Positions 37,781-48,553 of a DNA stretch of 64,000 bases are shown one piece after another (the stretch's first letter is position 1; each line of letters opens with the position of its first letter). The DNA lies in assembly GCF_001949145.1 (NCBI RefSeq), contig NW_019091402.1:1433050-1497049 (forward strand). The letters are read 5' to 3'. A program made the translations under genes and the position numbers. Source of the stretch: Acanthaster planci. Lineage: Eukaryota > Echinodermata > Asteroidea > Valvatida > Acanthasteridae. The notes below the pieces were generated by a model. That model did no database searches. It was not told the DNA's origin and saw only the letters and a list, made by a program, of their open reading frames with translations.

Positions 37781-40110
37781 ACATGTACGGTAGGGGAAAT
37801 ACTGAGTGTACGTCCCCACAACTACGGTGCGGGAGGTGGTGTACATGTTCACGTTCACAACTACAATATGTGCCTTTCAAAATATAATGCAAGGATGTGG
37901 CTAGCCCCTCCCCCCCCACCCCCGAATGAAAATAACAGCAACAAGATAAACCCACCTAAAGACCTTGCAATTTGTTACTAACCAAGCAAATGAAAACCCG
38001 AGCACCCGTTCGTGCAGAAAAAAAGCACAATGCTGCTCTTTGCTGGATGGTTCCAGACACACTGTAAATGTACACAGAGCATTTTCTGGAATTGCTCGGC
38101 TAAATGGATGCGCTGCTGTGGGCCAGGGTCCATGTGTACACTATCACAGAAGATGAGGCTGGCGACTTCCACACTCAATCAAAAGGCAACAAAACTGCTT
38201 TTGTCCCAAGTGCTGTCTTGGTGGTTGCATTTTGGGATTAATGTTTGTGCCTGCTGTCCTGTGTGTTTGCTTTTGTTACCAGACAGAGAGTGGAAAAACA
38301 TTAAAAAAAACTAAATTTGATGAATGTACGCCAAACCCCGTGGGTAAGTTCAAAAGTGATTAATATCTTTTGAATTTATGCAGTGGTCAGCACATCATGA
38401 TTTCATCACAGTACACAAAAACTGCATAATGAAATGAGTGCATACATGTATGTACCATGTTTCTCAAGCACACTGCAAAGTGTAACAATATCCACTATTT
38501 TTATGCCTGTCTTGAACAGAACGCCATATTTTCACGAGCTCAGAACAATCACATGACTGGGTGACGAAACACAAGTCTGACCTCACCGATGGTGGACATC
38601 ACTAGTCCCATTTCTACAGTCCTAACAAAAACGTGGGGACTGCTAACCAGACTTTTCATTCCTACTGCATTCGCAATACTTTCACCATACAGCTGACAAT
38701 ATAGAAAACTCCAGTGGGAGAGGTGAACTGGCAGCGTGACGATACAATCAACAATTTTTGGTTAACGACTGAAGCTCATGTCTTTGTACAAGTTCCTCAA
38801 TATAATGTCTGCTGAACTTGACACATAGGCCTACATGTACACATATGCAGATTTCCATCCCAAAATGGTTTCTACAACAAAAAGTAATCCCTTTTGTGCA
38901 AGACATGTGCAACAACTGATGTGGCTAGGCAAGTTGTGCAACTTTTCTGTGCGGCAAAGGACCAAGACGCTCGTTTCAATGAACTCCTAGAATTTTGGGA
39001 GAGGATAAAGCTACAAAGAATTTAAGACAGAGGTATTGTACAACAAAAGGATTATTGCCTGCTGTCAGGGAGGATGTGATGCTTTTATACCCTCCGGGAT
39101 GCAGAGCAACCTGCTTTACTGTATGAGTCCCTCGGGTGTTAAAACATCATATCCTACATCAAGACATGCAAGAAGCACACTGTATGCCATGTTTGCTCAG
39201 CCTATTTTGTTTCTCAAATCATCAGAGCTGGACTTTATTGTATCTAAATGGATGAAATTTAAAGGAAACATGATGGAAACAGTGCAATGGTGACACAAAA
39301 CTGTAAACACAGTGAACAATACGGAAAGGCAGGAAACAAACTCCAGAGTGACAAGATTTTTGGGCACAAAAAAAGACAAAAAGAGCATAATTCCACAACA
39401 TTAACTCTGCATTGGTCCTTTTATTGCATGAAGAGCAAAAAAAAATTATGTGTTGACGTTATTAGATTACACCAATCAATATTGCATGGGAAACAACAAA
39501 ATTGTTACATCATCAATGTTGGCACTGGCTAGCCTGCATAAATTTCTGAAGATCAGAAATTGTATGCCTTGTGTAAGTTGTAGGCCTACATGTACATGCA
39601 TCACACGATTCACATTAAACTCCCCAGTTGGGCTCATTTTTTGTATCTTGATTTGGCAATATTTATCAAAATTTACTGGGATCTGGGCATCAAGTTGTCA
39701 ACAAAGCTGGCCGTAAATACAAAAGGATGACAGAGATACACAGTCCAACGATTATGGTACAAACATGTAAGAAGTTCAAAGGTTGCGGTGCGCGACCTCA
39801 TTATGATGGACTAAGATCGGGAAGATCTGCTGTCGGAAAGTTTATCAAACCCACACTGAGATATTTCATTTTGAAATGAATGGCTGTGCAGAGCTAAGTA
39901 GAAAGGCAAATGGTCAAGGGCAAACCCATGCATCCCGGATCAGGTTTGTGCGAAGCTAGAACATAAAAACCACACAATGCAACCGCAGCGGCGTTTCCTG
40001 TGCATTGGCCTACGTACATGTACATGTACAGTACGTGTACGATGTATGTTGCATTGTGCACGGCGGGATAACGTCCACAAGAGGGGCCCACGGTTTTCCA
40101 GCAAACTTAC

Positions 40111-40239
40111 CTCGAGTCTCGGCAAGCTCTTGAAGAGAGAAGTGCTTGAACTGAACGAGATGGCTCCTCTGCGCTGTAGGACGTGTTTAGGAATCGGCCT
40201 GTCCAGTGGCAATCGCGGTAAATAATGACAAACCGCCAT
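40111..40239 (-). CDS. PDE7: PDE7 first coding exon (partial gene)
   Basis: Forty-three codons from ATG 40239 to a phase-0 splice donor GAG|GTAAGT at 40111/40110. The peptide starts MAVCHYLPRLPLDRP and contains QRRGAISFSSSTSLF. It matches residue for residue, with few substitutions, the N-terminus that I recognise from vertebrate PDE7A isoform 1. PDE7 is a rolipram-insensitive phosphodiesterase that hydrolyses cAMP. Its N-terminal RRGAIS motif (here residues 23-28) acts in the vertebrate protein as a pseudosubstrate that binds the PKA catalytic subunit. The catalytic HD domain lies in exons outside the window, to the left. In-frame ATGs at 40299 and 40266 could extend the protein by 20 or 9 residues, but the family start is at 40239. 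Confidence 0.82.
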
Positions 40240-42757
40240 TGCTATGGCCAAGTCTCCCGACACCATTGCTATCCTTGATGCTTCTGATGAACCTGCCACA
40301 TGTGTCTTTCACACGCTATGAGGGCGTTGGTACCCAGCGACCTAGCGACTTCCAATACAGTCTAACAATAACAGCGGGTACCAGTGTAAACTATGAAAAA
40401 TCTGACGATCTCACTAAACCACACCGGGCTTAAAGCTCTTCGCTCACTAAATCAACGATTTCTCCCAAGAAGGCCTGCGTTTTGATTTTATCCTTATCAT
40501 ATCCCTGAAACTACGTAAATACTACATGCTTTATTGCCGTAACTGATGAGAACCACTCATCCAAAAACTAAAAGTGACCCGAAACATTACATCACTCAGT
40601 TTTCAGGAAGGAAGTGAGCACCGTTGAGGGGAAGTAAATGAACCCGTGCGGTTCCAAATGAGTTATCACCGACAATGGATCTGTTGATGTTGACCAGTAC
40701 CAGGCCGTGACTCATTGTATGAACACAAAAGGGACTTTCCCAAGACAGATTTTGTGGAAGTCTGCACCGTTCCTCGGGAGCATTGGAAATTAGTAGAAAA
40801 TGGAAAGAGGAAACCAAATCTTGACGGACTCATGAAAACCAAGACTTGAGTGCAGAAATAAAAATTGAAATCTTTTGGAAAAAAGGAAGCTCTGTAGGGT
40901 GCTATTACAAAATTATTAATTTATTTTGAGGGATCGAGTGCACCTTCCATGCAACCGTTCCACAAGGAACAATTTTTGTAAAAATCCGAGATTTTCCTTG
41001 CTTGCCCAATGTTCCCCTTCCCAAACAAACGTGTATTTTTTTCTGGTCATGGGTGCCCAGGGTGGGGGATGGGGTAGTGTGCGAAGTAATTTAATTTACG
41101 GTGGATTAATAACGAACCGGGTCCATACTTGGGATGATTCATATGGTTGTGTACATAAAAGACTACGACAAGGGACGGCAGTTATCTCCTCCCAAGAAAA
41201 AAAGTCAAAAGGGCCAAATCTTTGTTTGGTTTTTCTGTTTCACTGTTGAAATAATTAACAATTATGTACAACGAACTATTCATGAATTTGAAAGTTTCCA
41301 ATAGTTTTTATTTGCCGCCAGAAACTGTCCGACGATGCTGTAACCCTGACATGGATTATTTTCAAATTGCGGAGAACGTCATTTCCCACGGAGTTTCCTC
41401 CGTCCGTAGGCCTTAATATTTGAACTGATCCGGATGTAATTGTAAATGAATTCCCCCAAAGATTTTAAACTCCCCCGAGCGAGGAAATAATCGGAAGTCT
41501 GGAGGAAATGACCCGTTTGGGAGAAATGGACGGGATGAATTTCGGAAGAGATCGATTGGCAAAAGCATTTAGTTTCTCGCAAGTTCATCGTCCACAGCGC
41601 CGTCGGATCTGTCGAGTGGTAACTTTAAAGGTCTTAGATGGGCAATTGTCCCAAATTACAGTTTGATAGGTTGAGGGTCACTTCAAATTAAATCACATGC
41701 AATAGAGGGCGCTCTTTAAGCTATCAGTACTGTCACGCTGCGTCCAAATTACTTGAATCTGCACCTGCATTGAATGGCTTCGCGAATCCACTAGCTGGCT
41801 GCCTCGCCTAGAGACTCACATTATTCCCTGTCACAGCCAAGTTACTGAGACTCGGCCTCAGGCTGTGTCCGATCTGAACGTTACGTTCCGGCTCACAGCC
41901 ATCCAGTACAGCTAAAACCTGCAGAGGGCCAACATTTTTGTCAGGTTTACGCAGGGAACGCGCTAAGGCCTTGCCAAACTTCCCCACGAGTTGGGGGAGT
42001 CAATCAAGCAAAAACAAACAACACAAAAACAAAACCACAGACCCAGAGCAACATGAGCTCCAAATTTACTACAAACCTTAATTTAATGCCTTGTGAAACT
42101 ACAGGTTACATGCCATAAGATACGAAACACTTTCTTCCGATGAAAAAAAAAGTTCTGATAAAACTAGAGTGAGCGATGGTCTTAGCCAAAATGACATAAG
42201 CAACAGTAAATCTGCGATTACAGTAATAACATGTCAAGATAATGACTAACTTGTAAAACTGATTCGGATATGTGTTGCTGTCTGTACCACAAATTGATAA
42301 CTCCTTTCACAAACAAGTGTTTTCAAGGATCCTTCAAATCTGTGATATTCAATGTCTCAATTAGAAACTACTATTTTCATTCCATGTGAAAGCAACTTTA
42401 AGGATTACCTACCACGGCATTGTCAATAGGAATAGCATCTGGCAATGTGAAAACATCAGGAATGTCGTGAAATAGAGCCACAGCTCTACCTAACCTTTTG
42501 GAATGACACAAATTTACCTATTTTTCTGGAATGCCACAAATTATTTTTTTTCAATTTGGCGAGAATTTTTGTTATTCAGCAGTAGACAAAATCTATACAT
42601 TTGTACACTCACTATTTCATGCAAAAGTCTCACGGTCATCATGTTGCAATACTAAATGTACACATATTGATGCACTTGCCAAGCGGCGTTACACAGAGGC
42701 AGAAAACAACTAGTTTAAAAAGGGGAACATTTATTTTGGATGGGGAATGATGTGGTG
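40240..42757 (-). other. PDE7 5' flank and intergenic DNA
   Basis: This stretch must contain the 5' UTR and probably the promoter of PDE7 if no upstream non-coding exon exists. I see no TATA box that I would defend, no coding exon and no named repeat. A TAGAGGGCGCT word lies at about 41704. TACATGTA octamers, dense to the left of 40.1 kb, are absent here. Confidence 0.4.
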
Positions 42758-43021
42758 TCAGCTTCTGTTGAATCTACGAGTGGGAAATCTCTCAAAAAAC
42801 CGTTTCTTCTTTTCCTCTGACTTCATCGCTTGCAAAAGCTTAATTTGGAATTCTTTGATGTCTCTGTCAAACAAAAACATTTCAAAGGGTGGAATTTTGT
42901 ATGCGTTCAACTCTTGCTTGTTCTCAAGAAAATCAACCAAGATGGAGCCACAGTTCATGAAGTCAGTGGGCTTAAGCAGGAGACAATTACGAACTCTAGG
43001 TTCAGAAAATTTACCTTTGAG
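42758..43021 (-). CDS. Candidate terminal exon of an unidentified gene
   Basis: Eighty-seven codons open on the minus strand from an acceptor-like GTATTAG|C at 43021 to TGA at 42758. The upstream in-frame stop is the TAG of the acceptor itself, which fits an exon start. The peptide is charged and helix-prone: it begins LKGKFSEPRVRNC, passes through ILVDFLENKQELNAYKIPPF and ends with a basic segment FFERFPTRRFNRS. It does not resemble random translation of AT-rich DNA. I do not recognise the family and could not find upstream exons. A fold-back MITE starts 46 bp upstream. It could equally be a chance frame. Confidence 0.4.
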   Translation of the reverse strand, partial: LKGKFSEPRVRNCLLLKPTDFMNCGSILVDFLENKQELNAYKIPPFEMFLFDRDIKEFQIKLLQAMKSEEKKKRFFERFPTRRFNRS

Positions 43022-43066
43022 CTAATACTTCGGTATTTGATTATTTAACCCATGGAGACCAATACA

Positions 43067-43231
43067 GGCGATTCACAATAGTGTGCCACCAAGAGTTTGC
43101 AACACGCTGGCCAATCATAATGCGCGAAATTTGTCGACCATTTCCAAATGCGATTTAGGTTGACAAATTTCGTGCATTGTGATTGGCCAACGTGTTGGAA
43201 ACTCTTCGAGGCGCACTATTGTGAAACGGCC
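43067..43231. mobile_element. Fold-back MITE, GGGCGATTCACAATAG family, copy 2
   Basis: A near-palindrome with GGCGATTCACAATAGTGTGC at the left and GCGCACTATTGTGAAACGGCC at the right. It shares the arm blocks CAAGAGTTTGCAAC, TTGGCCAAC/GGCCAATCA and GAAATTTGTCGAC with 31908-32073, and folds into a single hairpin. Confidence 0.88.
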
Positions 43232-44165
43232 GTATCCTTGAATTTAGGATACTACAGAAATTGTGTTCTATGACAAATGCCTGATATAAAAGAGGCCATC
43301 AGCACACACACCACACTGTTACTGGTATATAATTTGTTAGAAATATCTACCCTGCTTATATGCTGTGCTAATTGTGACTGGCTCTAGAAAAATGGGTAAT
43401 AAATCTCCAGATTCAGATGATGAGTTTTTGATATGGCTGGATTGTGCACATCAAAATCTACAATTTTATGTATGAATGACCCATGTAGTGCACTGCGTTC
43501 TGGAGGTATACGGACATTTGTATGTCCACATTTTCGGATTCAATAAAAGCCTTTTTCGAGAAAAAGCTCCACTTGGAAGCCCAATGCTATGAAGGATTTC
43601 CTACTGAATGATCAGTTTTTCATCTTTATTCATCAGTATCCATGTTTTTAGTCACAAATTCTTAAAACAAAAATGTAATAGAAGCTATGAAAGGAAAAAC
43701 ACAAAACCAAAGTTTTGAAGAAATGTTGCCCTCTCCAAATAGAACAGGCCATAACATGTTTTGGCACTGCGCGACTTATTACCCCTTTCTGCAGAGCAGG
43801 TCACAATTTTGGTAGAATTTAGACTAAACGGTTTGCTCCGTGAATAAATACTTGAAGTTGTTTAAAAAGAATACTAAAATGTCTAGCAATAGATCTGCAT
43901 GAACCAAAAGGTCAAAAATAATTAGAAAAATATTGTTGAAGCAAGGTGTTTTTTAACTAGGTAGCTATGATTAAATCAAACAAATTAGTGATTACAAATT
44001 ATGTTAAATACAGTCAAGGTGTATCTAGACAAAGGACCTGATATGCAGAGCTGCCCGACTGGGGATTTTGTTCAGCACAATTTACAGCAAAAGATGTTTA
44101 CCAGTCAGAATAACATGTGGTATACGCAGCCAGTAACTGGTTCACTGATGAGTTGTGCCTAAACA
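43232..44165. other. Unannotated AT-rich stretch
   Basis: No gene, repeat or structured element that I can support. Confidence 0.4.
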
Positions 44166-44423
44166 TATGTGACCCACTCTGTGAAAACGAGTCTTAAGTC
44201 GGCAAAGCCACTTTTTGAGTTTTCATTTGTATTGGAAAGAGCAAATTGAGTTTTTTGTTTTTATGTATTACTCACTTTGGTATTCTGATGAAAGTGGATA
44301 CTCCATGGTGAAAAATGCTATGGGTTCCTATTGATTGACACAGTCCAAAATTATTCTAAAGGACTTTTTACTCCAAAGTGGCTTTGGCGAGTTAAGACTC
44401 ATTTTCACTGAGTGGGCCACATA
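44166..44423. mobile_element. MITE with 55-bp TIRs starting TATGTGRCCCACT
   Basis: The left end TATGTGACCCACTCTGTGAA continues AACGAGTCTTAAGTCGGCAA and AGCCACTTTT. The complement of the right end reads TATGTGGCCCACTCAGTGAA, then AATGAGTCTTAACTCGCCAA. The interior is 150 bp of non-coding DNA. The ends meet TA, consistent with a Tc1/mariner-type non-autonomous element, but the superfamily is not proven. Confidence 0.72.
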
Positions 44424-44499
44424 TTTGCTAATTAATGTTCTCTCCTCAGCAGCTCTAAGATATTGGCACTTTGCAGAAGTGACTACTCAATAAAGGTCA

Positions 44500-44885
44500 T
44501 TCCCAATACAGTGCGCCACCAAGAAGTTAACATAGAAAGGCCATTTTCGACATTTACTGTCGACAATAGCATGGCCTACTTGCTTTACCTGTATTTGAGT
44601 GTATGTTAGTAGGCAAATTAGTTGATATCTACACTCTGAAATTTCTGCAAGTCAAACACTTCCTCAAACTTTTCTTCAACTGCATTTAATGCAGTGAAGA
44701 ACAGAAAGGATGAAGGAACCTAATACTCGAAATACACTTGTAAAGCAATTACCCACACAAACTTTGGGAATAATTCAAGATCCCAATGCACGCAGCTGCC
44801 AAATAGCACTTGTTGACCATTTCCCACAATGCAATCGTAAAAATTGATGTTTCCATGGCAACCTCTTGGTGGTTGCACATTGTAA
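44500..44885. mobile_element. Degenerate relative of the element at 35.7-36.1 kb
   Basis: Left part CAATACAGTGCGCCACCAAG with GGCCATTTTCGACATTTACT. Right part CCATGGCAACCTCTTGGTGG followed by TTGCACATTGT. The termini lie in inverted orientation with a non-palindromic interior, matching the layout at 35716-36078. Confidence 0.4.
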
Positions 44886-45825
44886 AAGTCTGCCCTATTG
44901 TGCTCAAACGATGCTTCGACAAGTACATATTAAATCTAAATCAAATTACGTTTACTACGGGCAACATGAATGGATCGGTAAAAACTATCTTTTTTTACAG
45001 GAGGGAATGAGCGGCCCATGCAAATTCTCTTTAGGAATGTTAACGGCAAATCACAGGACTACAGAATGGTAAAGACGGAGTGCCGTTGGTAATATCACTA
45101 AAAGATGACAACAGTATTGAGCAAGTTTCAATGTCATGCAATTCAGGGGACATTGATTACACAAAATGCCGTTCATCTCAAAGGGCAAGTTGAATTGTTT
45201 TGCGTGTGCAAATCCTACTGCTGTCCGAATGCAAGGCCCAAATCTATACGTGTGAACCACAGACTGAACATGGCTTGAACCTCACAATGAAGCCCCTTTC
45301 TGCTAAACCTCATAAGTTTGGTAATCAAAAATCATCAAAAGCATTTTTTATTCAAATTCTTTTAAATTCTGAAAAAGAGGAACATGTACCCACCGGTCCA
45401 CTTTTTAATTAAAATTTCATATTGTGTCTTCATTAGTCAATTAACAAATTGGGAACAAAATGATCAGAAGATGTGAAAGTTTCACATAATTCTTTCTTAC
45501 ATGTATGATTCTTATGCCTGATTGTGTTTTCTGGCAGTTCAGATGATGTGTGTATTCGTGAATTGGTCCACCCCTGCAGAGAGAAAAAAATGGAAAAAAA
45601 AAGAGAAATTGTAGAGCTTTTTCTTCTTTAGAGCAATTCCACACGAAAGTGGCACTTTACCATGCTGTTACCAACCTCATTATTTTCCATTCATAAACAA
45701 AAACCAGGCTTTTTAAAAATAAAACAAAAGAAATTGTGATACTTTAAAAATATGTTTCCACTTTTATTTTCAAGACTGGCATACAACTTGGACTTCGACA
45801 AAAAAGGAGGAATTTCCAATCTGTA

Positions 45826-45966
45826 CCGACCGGCAGATTGTTGATGAACAAACCATATACAAAATCAGTTGCAATAATGCACACAATTGTACCTTGTATT
45901 CAATAGAATAGCTTCTCACACCTAGGAGTACCTCCAGCCAAGATTTAGCAAGATTTAAGAGATTTC
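45826..45966. repeat. GAATATTC-family repeat, internal fragment (copy 3)
   Basis: Matches 1197-1335 in the same orientation: GCAGATTGTTGATGAACAAA, then AAATCAGTTGCAATAA, CACAATTGTAC, TAGGAGTAYCTCCAGCCA and AAGATTTAAGAGAT. The terminal GAATATTC-rich parts are missing. Confidence 0.75.
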
Positions 45967-46097
45967 TCTCTGCACGGTGCACCGGCCAAAAAACAAAACC
46001 TGTCTTAGGGCAAGGCTACCATCTTGTGGGCCAGTGCTTGTGTTCAACTGGGTCGGCACAAAGGAGGTTTCCCTGTGGAACAAAAGAACCACCCTGG

Positions 46098-46405
46098 CTG
46101 CCACGCAGTGTTCTAGCTAGGACCATTTTAGTGCCGGGTATGCCAAGCAGTGTTCTAGCTGGACCATTTTAGTACTGGGTAAATTTTTGGATTGCGAAGC
46201 GTAGTGAGCGCAGTTCTCAATGCTTTCTGAAGCTTGAAATACGATCGAATTGGTACATTGATTTTCAGTAATATTTCAGTTCATTTTATTTGAAAATCCG
46301 TGCTGGGCTGCCCAGCCAATTTGAATCCGAGAGCTGGGCGGAAATTGGCAGTAACGGGTGGTGCCGCCCAACGCCACCCAATGTGGCTAGAACACTGCTG
46401 CCAAG
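46098..46405. mobile_element. hAT-like MITE with near-perfect 8-bp target duplication
   Basis: The element 46106-46397 starts CAGTGTTCTAGCTAGGACCA and ends with the complement GGCTAGAACACTG. It is flanked by CTGCCACG (46098-46105) and CTGCCAAG (46398-46405), 7 of 8 identical, as expected for hAT insertions. The left terminus is duplicated: a second CAGTGTTCTAGCTGGACCA starts at 46147. It lies 82 bp beyond the stop codon of the myosin light chain gene, so it is probably in or just after that gene's 3' UTR. AATAAA on the minus strand within it (about 46286-46291) might serve as a poly(A) signal. Confidence 0.82.
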
Positions 46406-46486
46406 TAAAGCCTCCATGTGGCTCTGCTACCAATTCTTCATTAGATTAGCACCTACCATTCTCAGCTTGTGACCATGAGCGTTGCT

Positions 46487-46671
46487 TCATGGGTTTGTGT
46501 CGTCGTCCTTATCCTTGCTACCATGCTTCAGAATCCGTACAAACTCCCGGTAGTTCAGCTGACCTTCTTTGTCGATGGGAGCCTCTCTGCACATCTCGTC
46601 CACCTCATCGTCGGTGAACCGGTCGCCCATAGTAACCAGGAGCTCTCGAAGGTAGTCTTCATGGATGCGGC
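46487..46671 (-). CDS. Myosin regulatory light chain, coding exon 3
   Basis: The acceptor CATCTTAG|G at 46671 opens the final exon (end of codon 116 through residue 176, TGA at 46487). It starts with [18 protein letters not shown] and includes [15 protein letters not shown], the C-terminal lobe EF-hands of the light chain, which bind the IQ motif of the myosin heavy chain neck and have lost Ca binding in this family. The protein ends KDKDDDTNP, an acidic tail a few residues longer than in the vertebrate smooth-muscle protein. Confidence 0.95.
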
Positions 46672-47689
46672 CTAAGATGAAAAGTGGGATTACAAGTTGT
46701 TAACGGGTCGAGTATGGGTCAACGTGGATCCCTCGCATGGCTGTTTGCTACAGTTTGGCACTGTGGCAAACACTGCCTTATGATGCTTGATTAACCCCTA
46801 CCCCCCCCAGGGTGTACGTAAAATCATATTAAAATTTAAGGACTTGGGACTGTTAGGGTTGATGCAGATACAAATGCATGTTGAACAAAAGATTATCGAG
46901 GACTATCAAACAGTCCTCATCCAAAACTACCATTTTGGATGGGAACACCTCTGTGCCTGTTAGGAGTTTACTGCAGAATAATACCAAGCTCTCTGTAGTG
47001 GCATCATACGGCAATGTATTTTTTAAGACTTTCTTAACTGTGTATTGTGTGTATAATGTGATATCTTAAATGTGACTGTCTTTCTAACTTTTATCGTGCT
47101 CTGTTGATTTGTGAGTTTTTAACCCCTTGACGACGGGAATTTTTTCCGAAAGCCGACTCCAAGAATTCCAGCCTTGCTTGGCCACAAAGGCCACCTGCCA
47201 AACCGCAAATTCTCAGTTTGTGGCCCTGCGTGCTCTGAATTACACAGTGAAAAGACTCATTGTTTGGTGGCATACGGCTCTGCTCACGCTTCCACATTCC
47301 CGTTGCCTCTTTTCAAAGTGGGGACTATTGTGAAGCTGGTGATTATGATGCAAATTTAGTCTTTTCATTTCTGGGCTACACACAAAGGCCTATCACCATA
47401 TATACAAGAGCCAGAGGCTGCCTTCTTTCACTGGGCGTGGGCCGAGAATAATAGCTGAAAAGCAGGCTGAGGATCTCAATTTTTACGGCGGCTCTTACCA
47501 TCTCCCAGAGCGAAGGGGTTAAGGAATATTATATTGTTGTGTTTTATCTGTAATAGGCACGTGAACCTCTTGTGGAATAGGCACACAATAAATTTATTTA
47601 CTTTACAGTATTGACCACAACTGGCAATACAATGGACTGCCATAGACACGACCATGACTTTTGTCAAAAATAAAAACAATAAGGCGTGC
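46672..47689 (-). other. Myosin light chain intron 2 (GC-AG type)
   Basis: The intron lies between CAAG|GCACGC and CTTAG|GC. Only a GC donor keeps the frame and gives the family length across the junction ([13 protein letters not shown]). No GT donor nearby does so. It contains a piggyBac-like MITE at 47119-47523. The short repeat GTGTACGTAAAATCATATTA near 46.81 kb also occurs near 12.18 kb. Confidence 0.75.
47119..47523. mobile_element. piggyBac-like MITE flanked by TTAA
   Basis: The element 47123-47519 starts CCCCTTGACGACGGGAA and ends CTCCCAGAGCGAAGGGG. It is flanked on both sides by TTAA (47119-47122, 47520-47523), the invariant target of piggyBac elements, whose ends begin CCC. The terminal inverted repeat is short and imperfect. 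No transposase is encoded. It sits inside intron 2 of the myosin light chain gene. Confidence 0.8.
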
Positions 47690-47851
47690 CTTGCCCATCC
47701 TCATCAAAACAGCCAAATGCATTAAGGATGACGTCCTCCGGGTCAGTGCCGTTGAGTTTCTCTCCAAACAACGTCAGGAACATGGTGAAGTTGATGGGTC
47801 CGGGAGCCTCTTTCATCATGCCCTCCAGGTAAGCGTCGGTGGGGTCCTTAC
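47690..47851 (-). CDS. Myosin regulatory light chain, coding exon 2
   Basis: The acceptor AACCAG|GT at 47851 completes Gly62, and residues 63-115 follow, starting [20 protein letters not shown] and including [20 protein letters not shown]. This is the central helix and second EF-hand region. 162 nt gives phase 1 at both ends. The downstream donor is CAAG|GC, an uncommon GC donor. Sequence and exon phases fit the conserved structure of smooth/non-muscle regulatory light chain genes. Confidence 0.95.
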
Positions 47852-48553
47852 CTGGTTCAGAAAAGGAAACAAAAACCAAAAAACAAACACAATGCAGATT
47901 AACACAGGCCTGTACATGACAGGATCCCCCGATATGAATCTCAACATCGCTTGTAGGCAAGACAGGCCAGATTGAGAAGGGAATAAATATGAGGCATAAA
48001 ATGTGCTTTTAAGACCGGCGACTACTGCCCGAGCTGGAGGTGAGGGCATTATCAGCGTTCAGTCTCCTGAGCCAGTCTTAAACTATCGTTTATTTATGAC
48101 CATTCCGAAAAACTTACCCTTTTTAGTCAGAGAGATAAAAGAAGTCAATATATGATGGATTTCGAACGATTTTGTGCTAGAATTTTTACTTTCATTTTCC
48201 TGAACTTCCCCGTCCATTTTATGGTGCATTCCTTGTGCAAATTGTTCAAAAGAATCTCCTTACGTGGACTTGGCGCACACATGGTGAGCTGTGCACACAC
48301 AGACTCTTGACTGATCAGAATTGATTAAACTGTCTCGTACGCAGGTATCAGTGCGTGATTTACACAACGGGCATTATCACTTCTCAGTGGGCAACATCAA
48401 ATGTTAAAACATGGTCAAGTTGCGCGTTGTTGAATAGGGAGACTATCTGAGATATTTATGAAATCAATGATCATTGGTCATCCGGTCGTCAATCTCCTTG
48501 GTAAACCATGCACACAATATGTCCTGGGTACCGGGTAAAAACAACTAGCATAC
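47852..48553 (-). other. Myosin light chain intron 1
   Basis: A 702-bp GT-AG intron with donor TTAG|GTATGC and acceptor GAACCAG|GT. No repeat or other gene recognised inside. Confidence 0.8.

Larger units (their letters stand above)
1..40110 (-). other. Probable intron 1 of PDE7 (mobile-element-rich, no exon recognised)
   Basis: This 40-kb stretch follows the consensus splice donor of the PDE7 first coding exon on the minus strand. I read both strands and found no further PDE7 exon, and no other convincing coding exon. Reading it as intron 1 is an inference: vertebrate PDE7 genes also have a long first intron, but the downstream exons are not in view. Apart from the repeats listed separately, it consists of AT-rich unique-looking DNA with very many TACATGTA and fewer TACCGGTA octamers. 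The gaps between listed repeats (for example 6.0-8.3, 8.6-10.4, 21.0-28.3 and 36.1-40.1 kb) hold nothing else that I can name. Confidence 0.5.
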
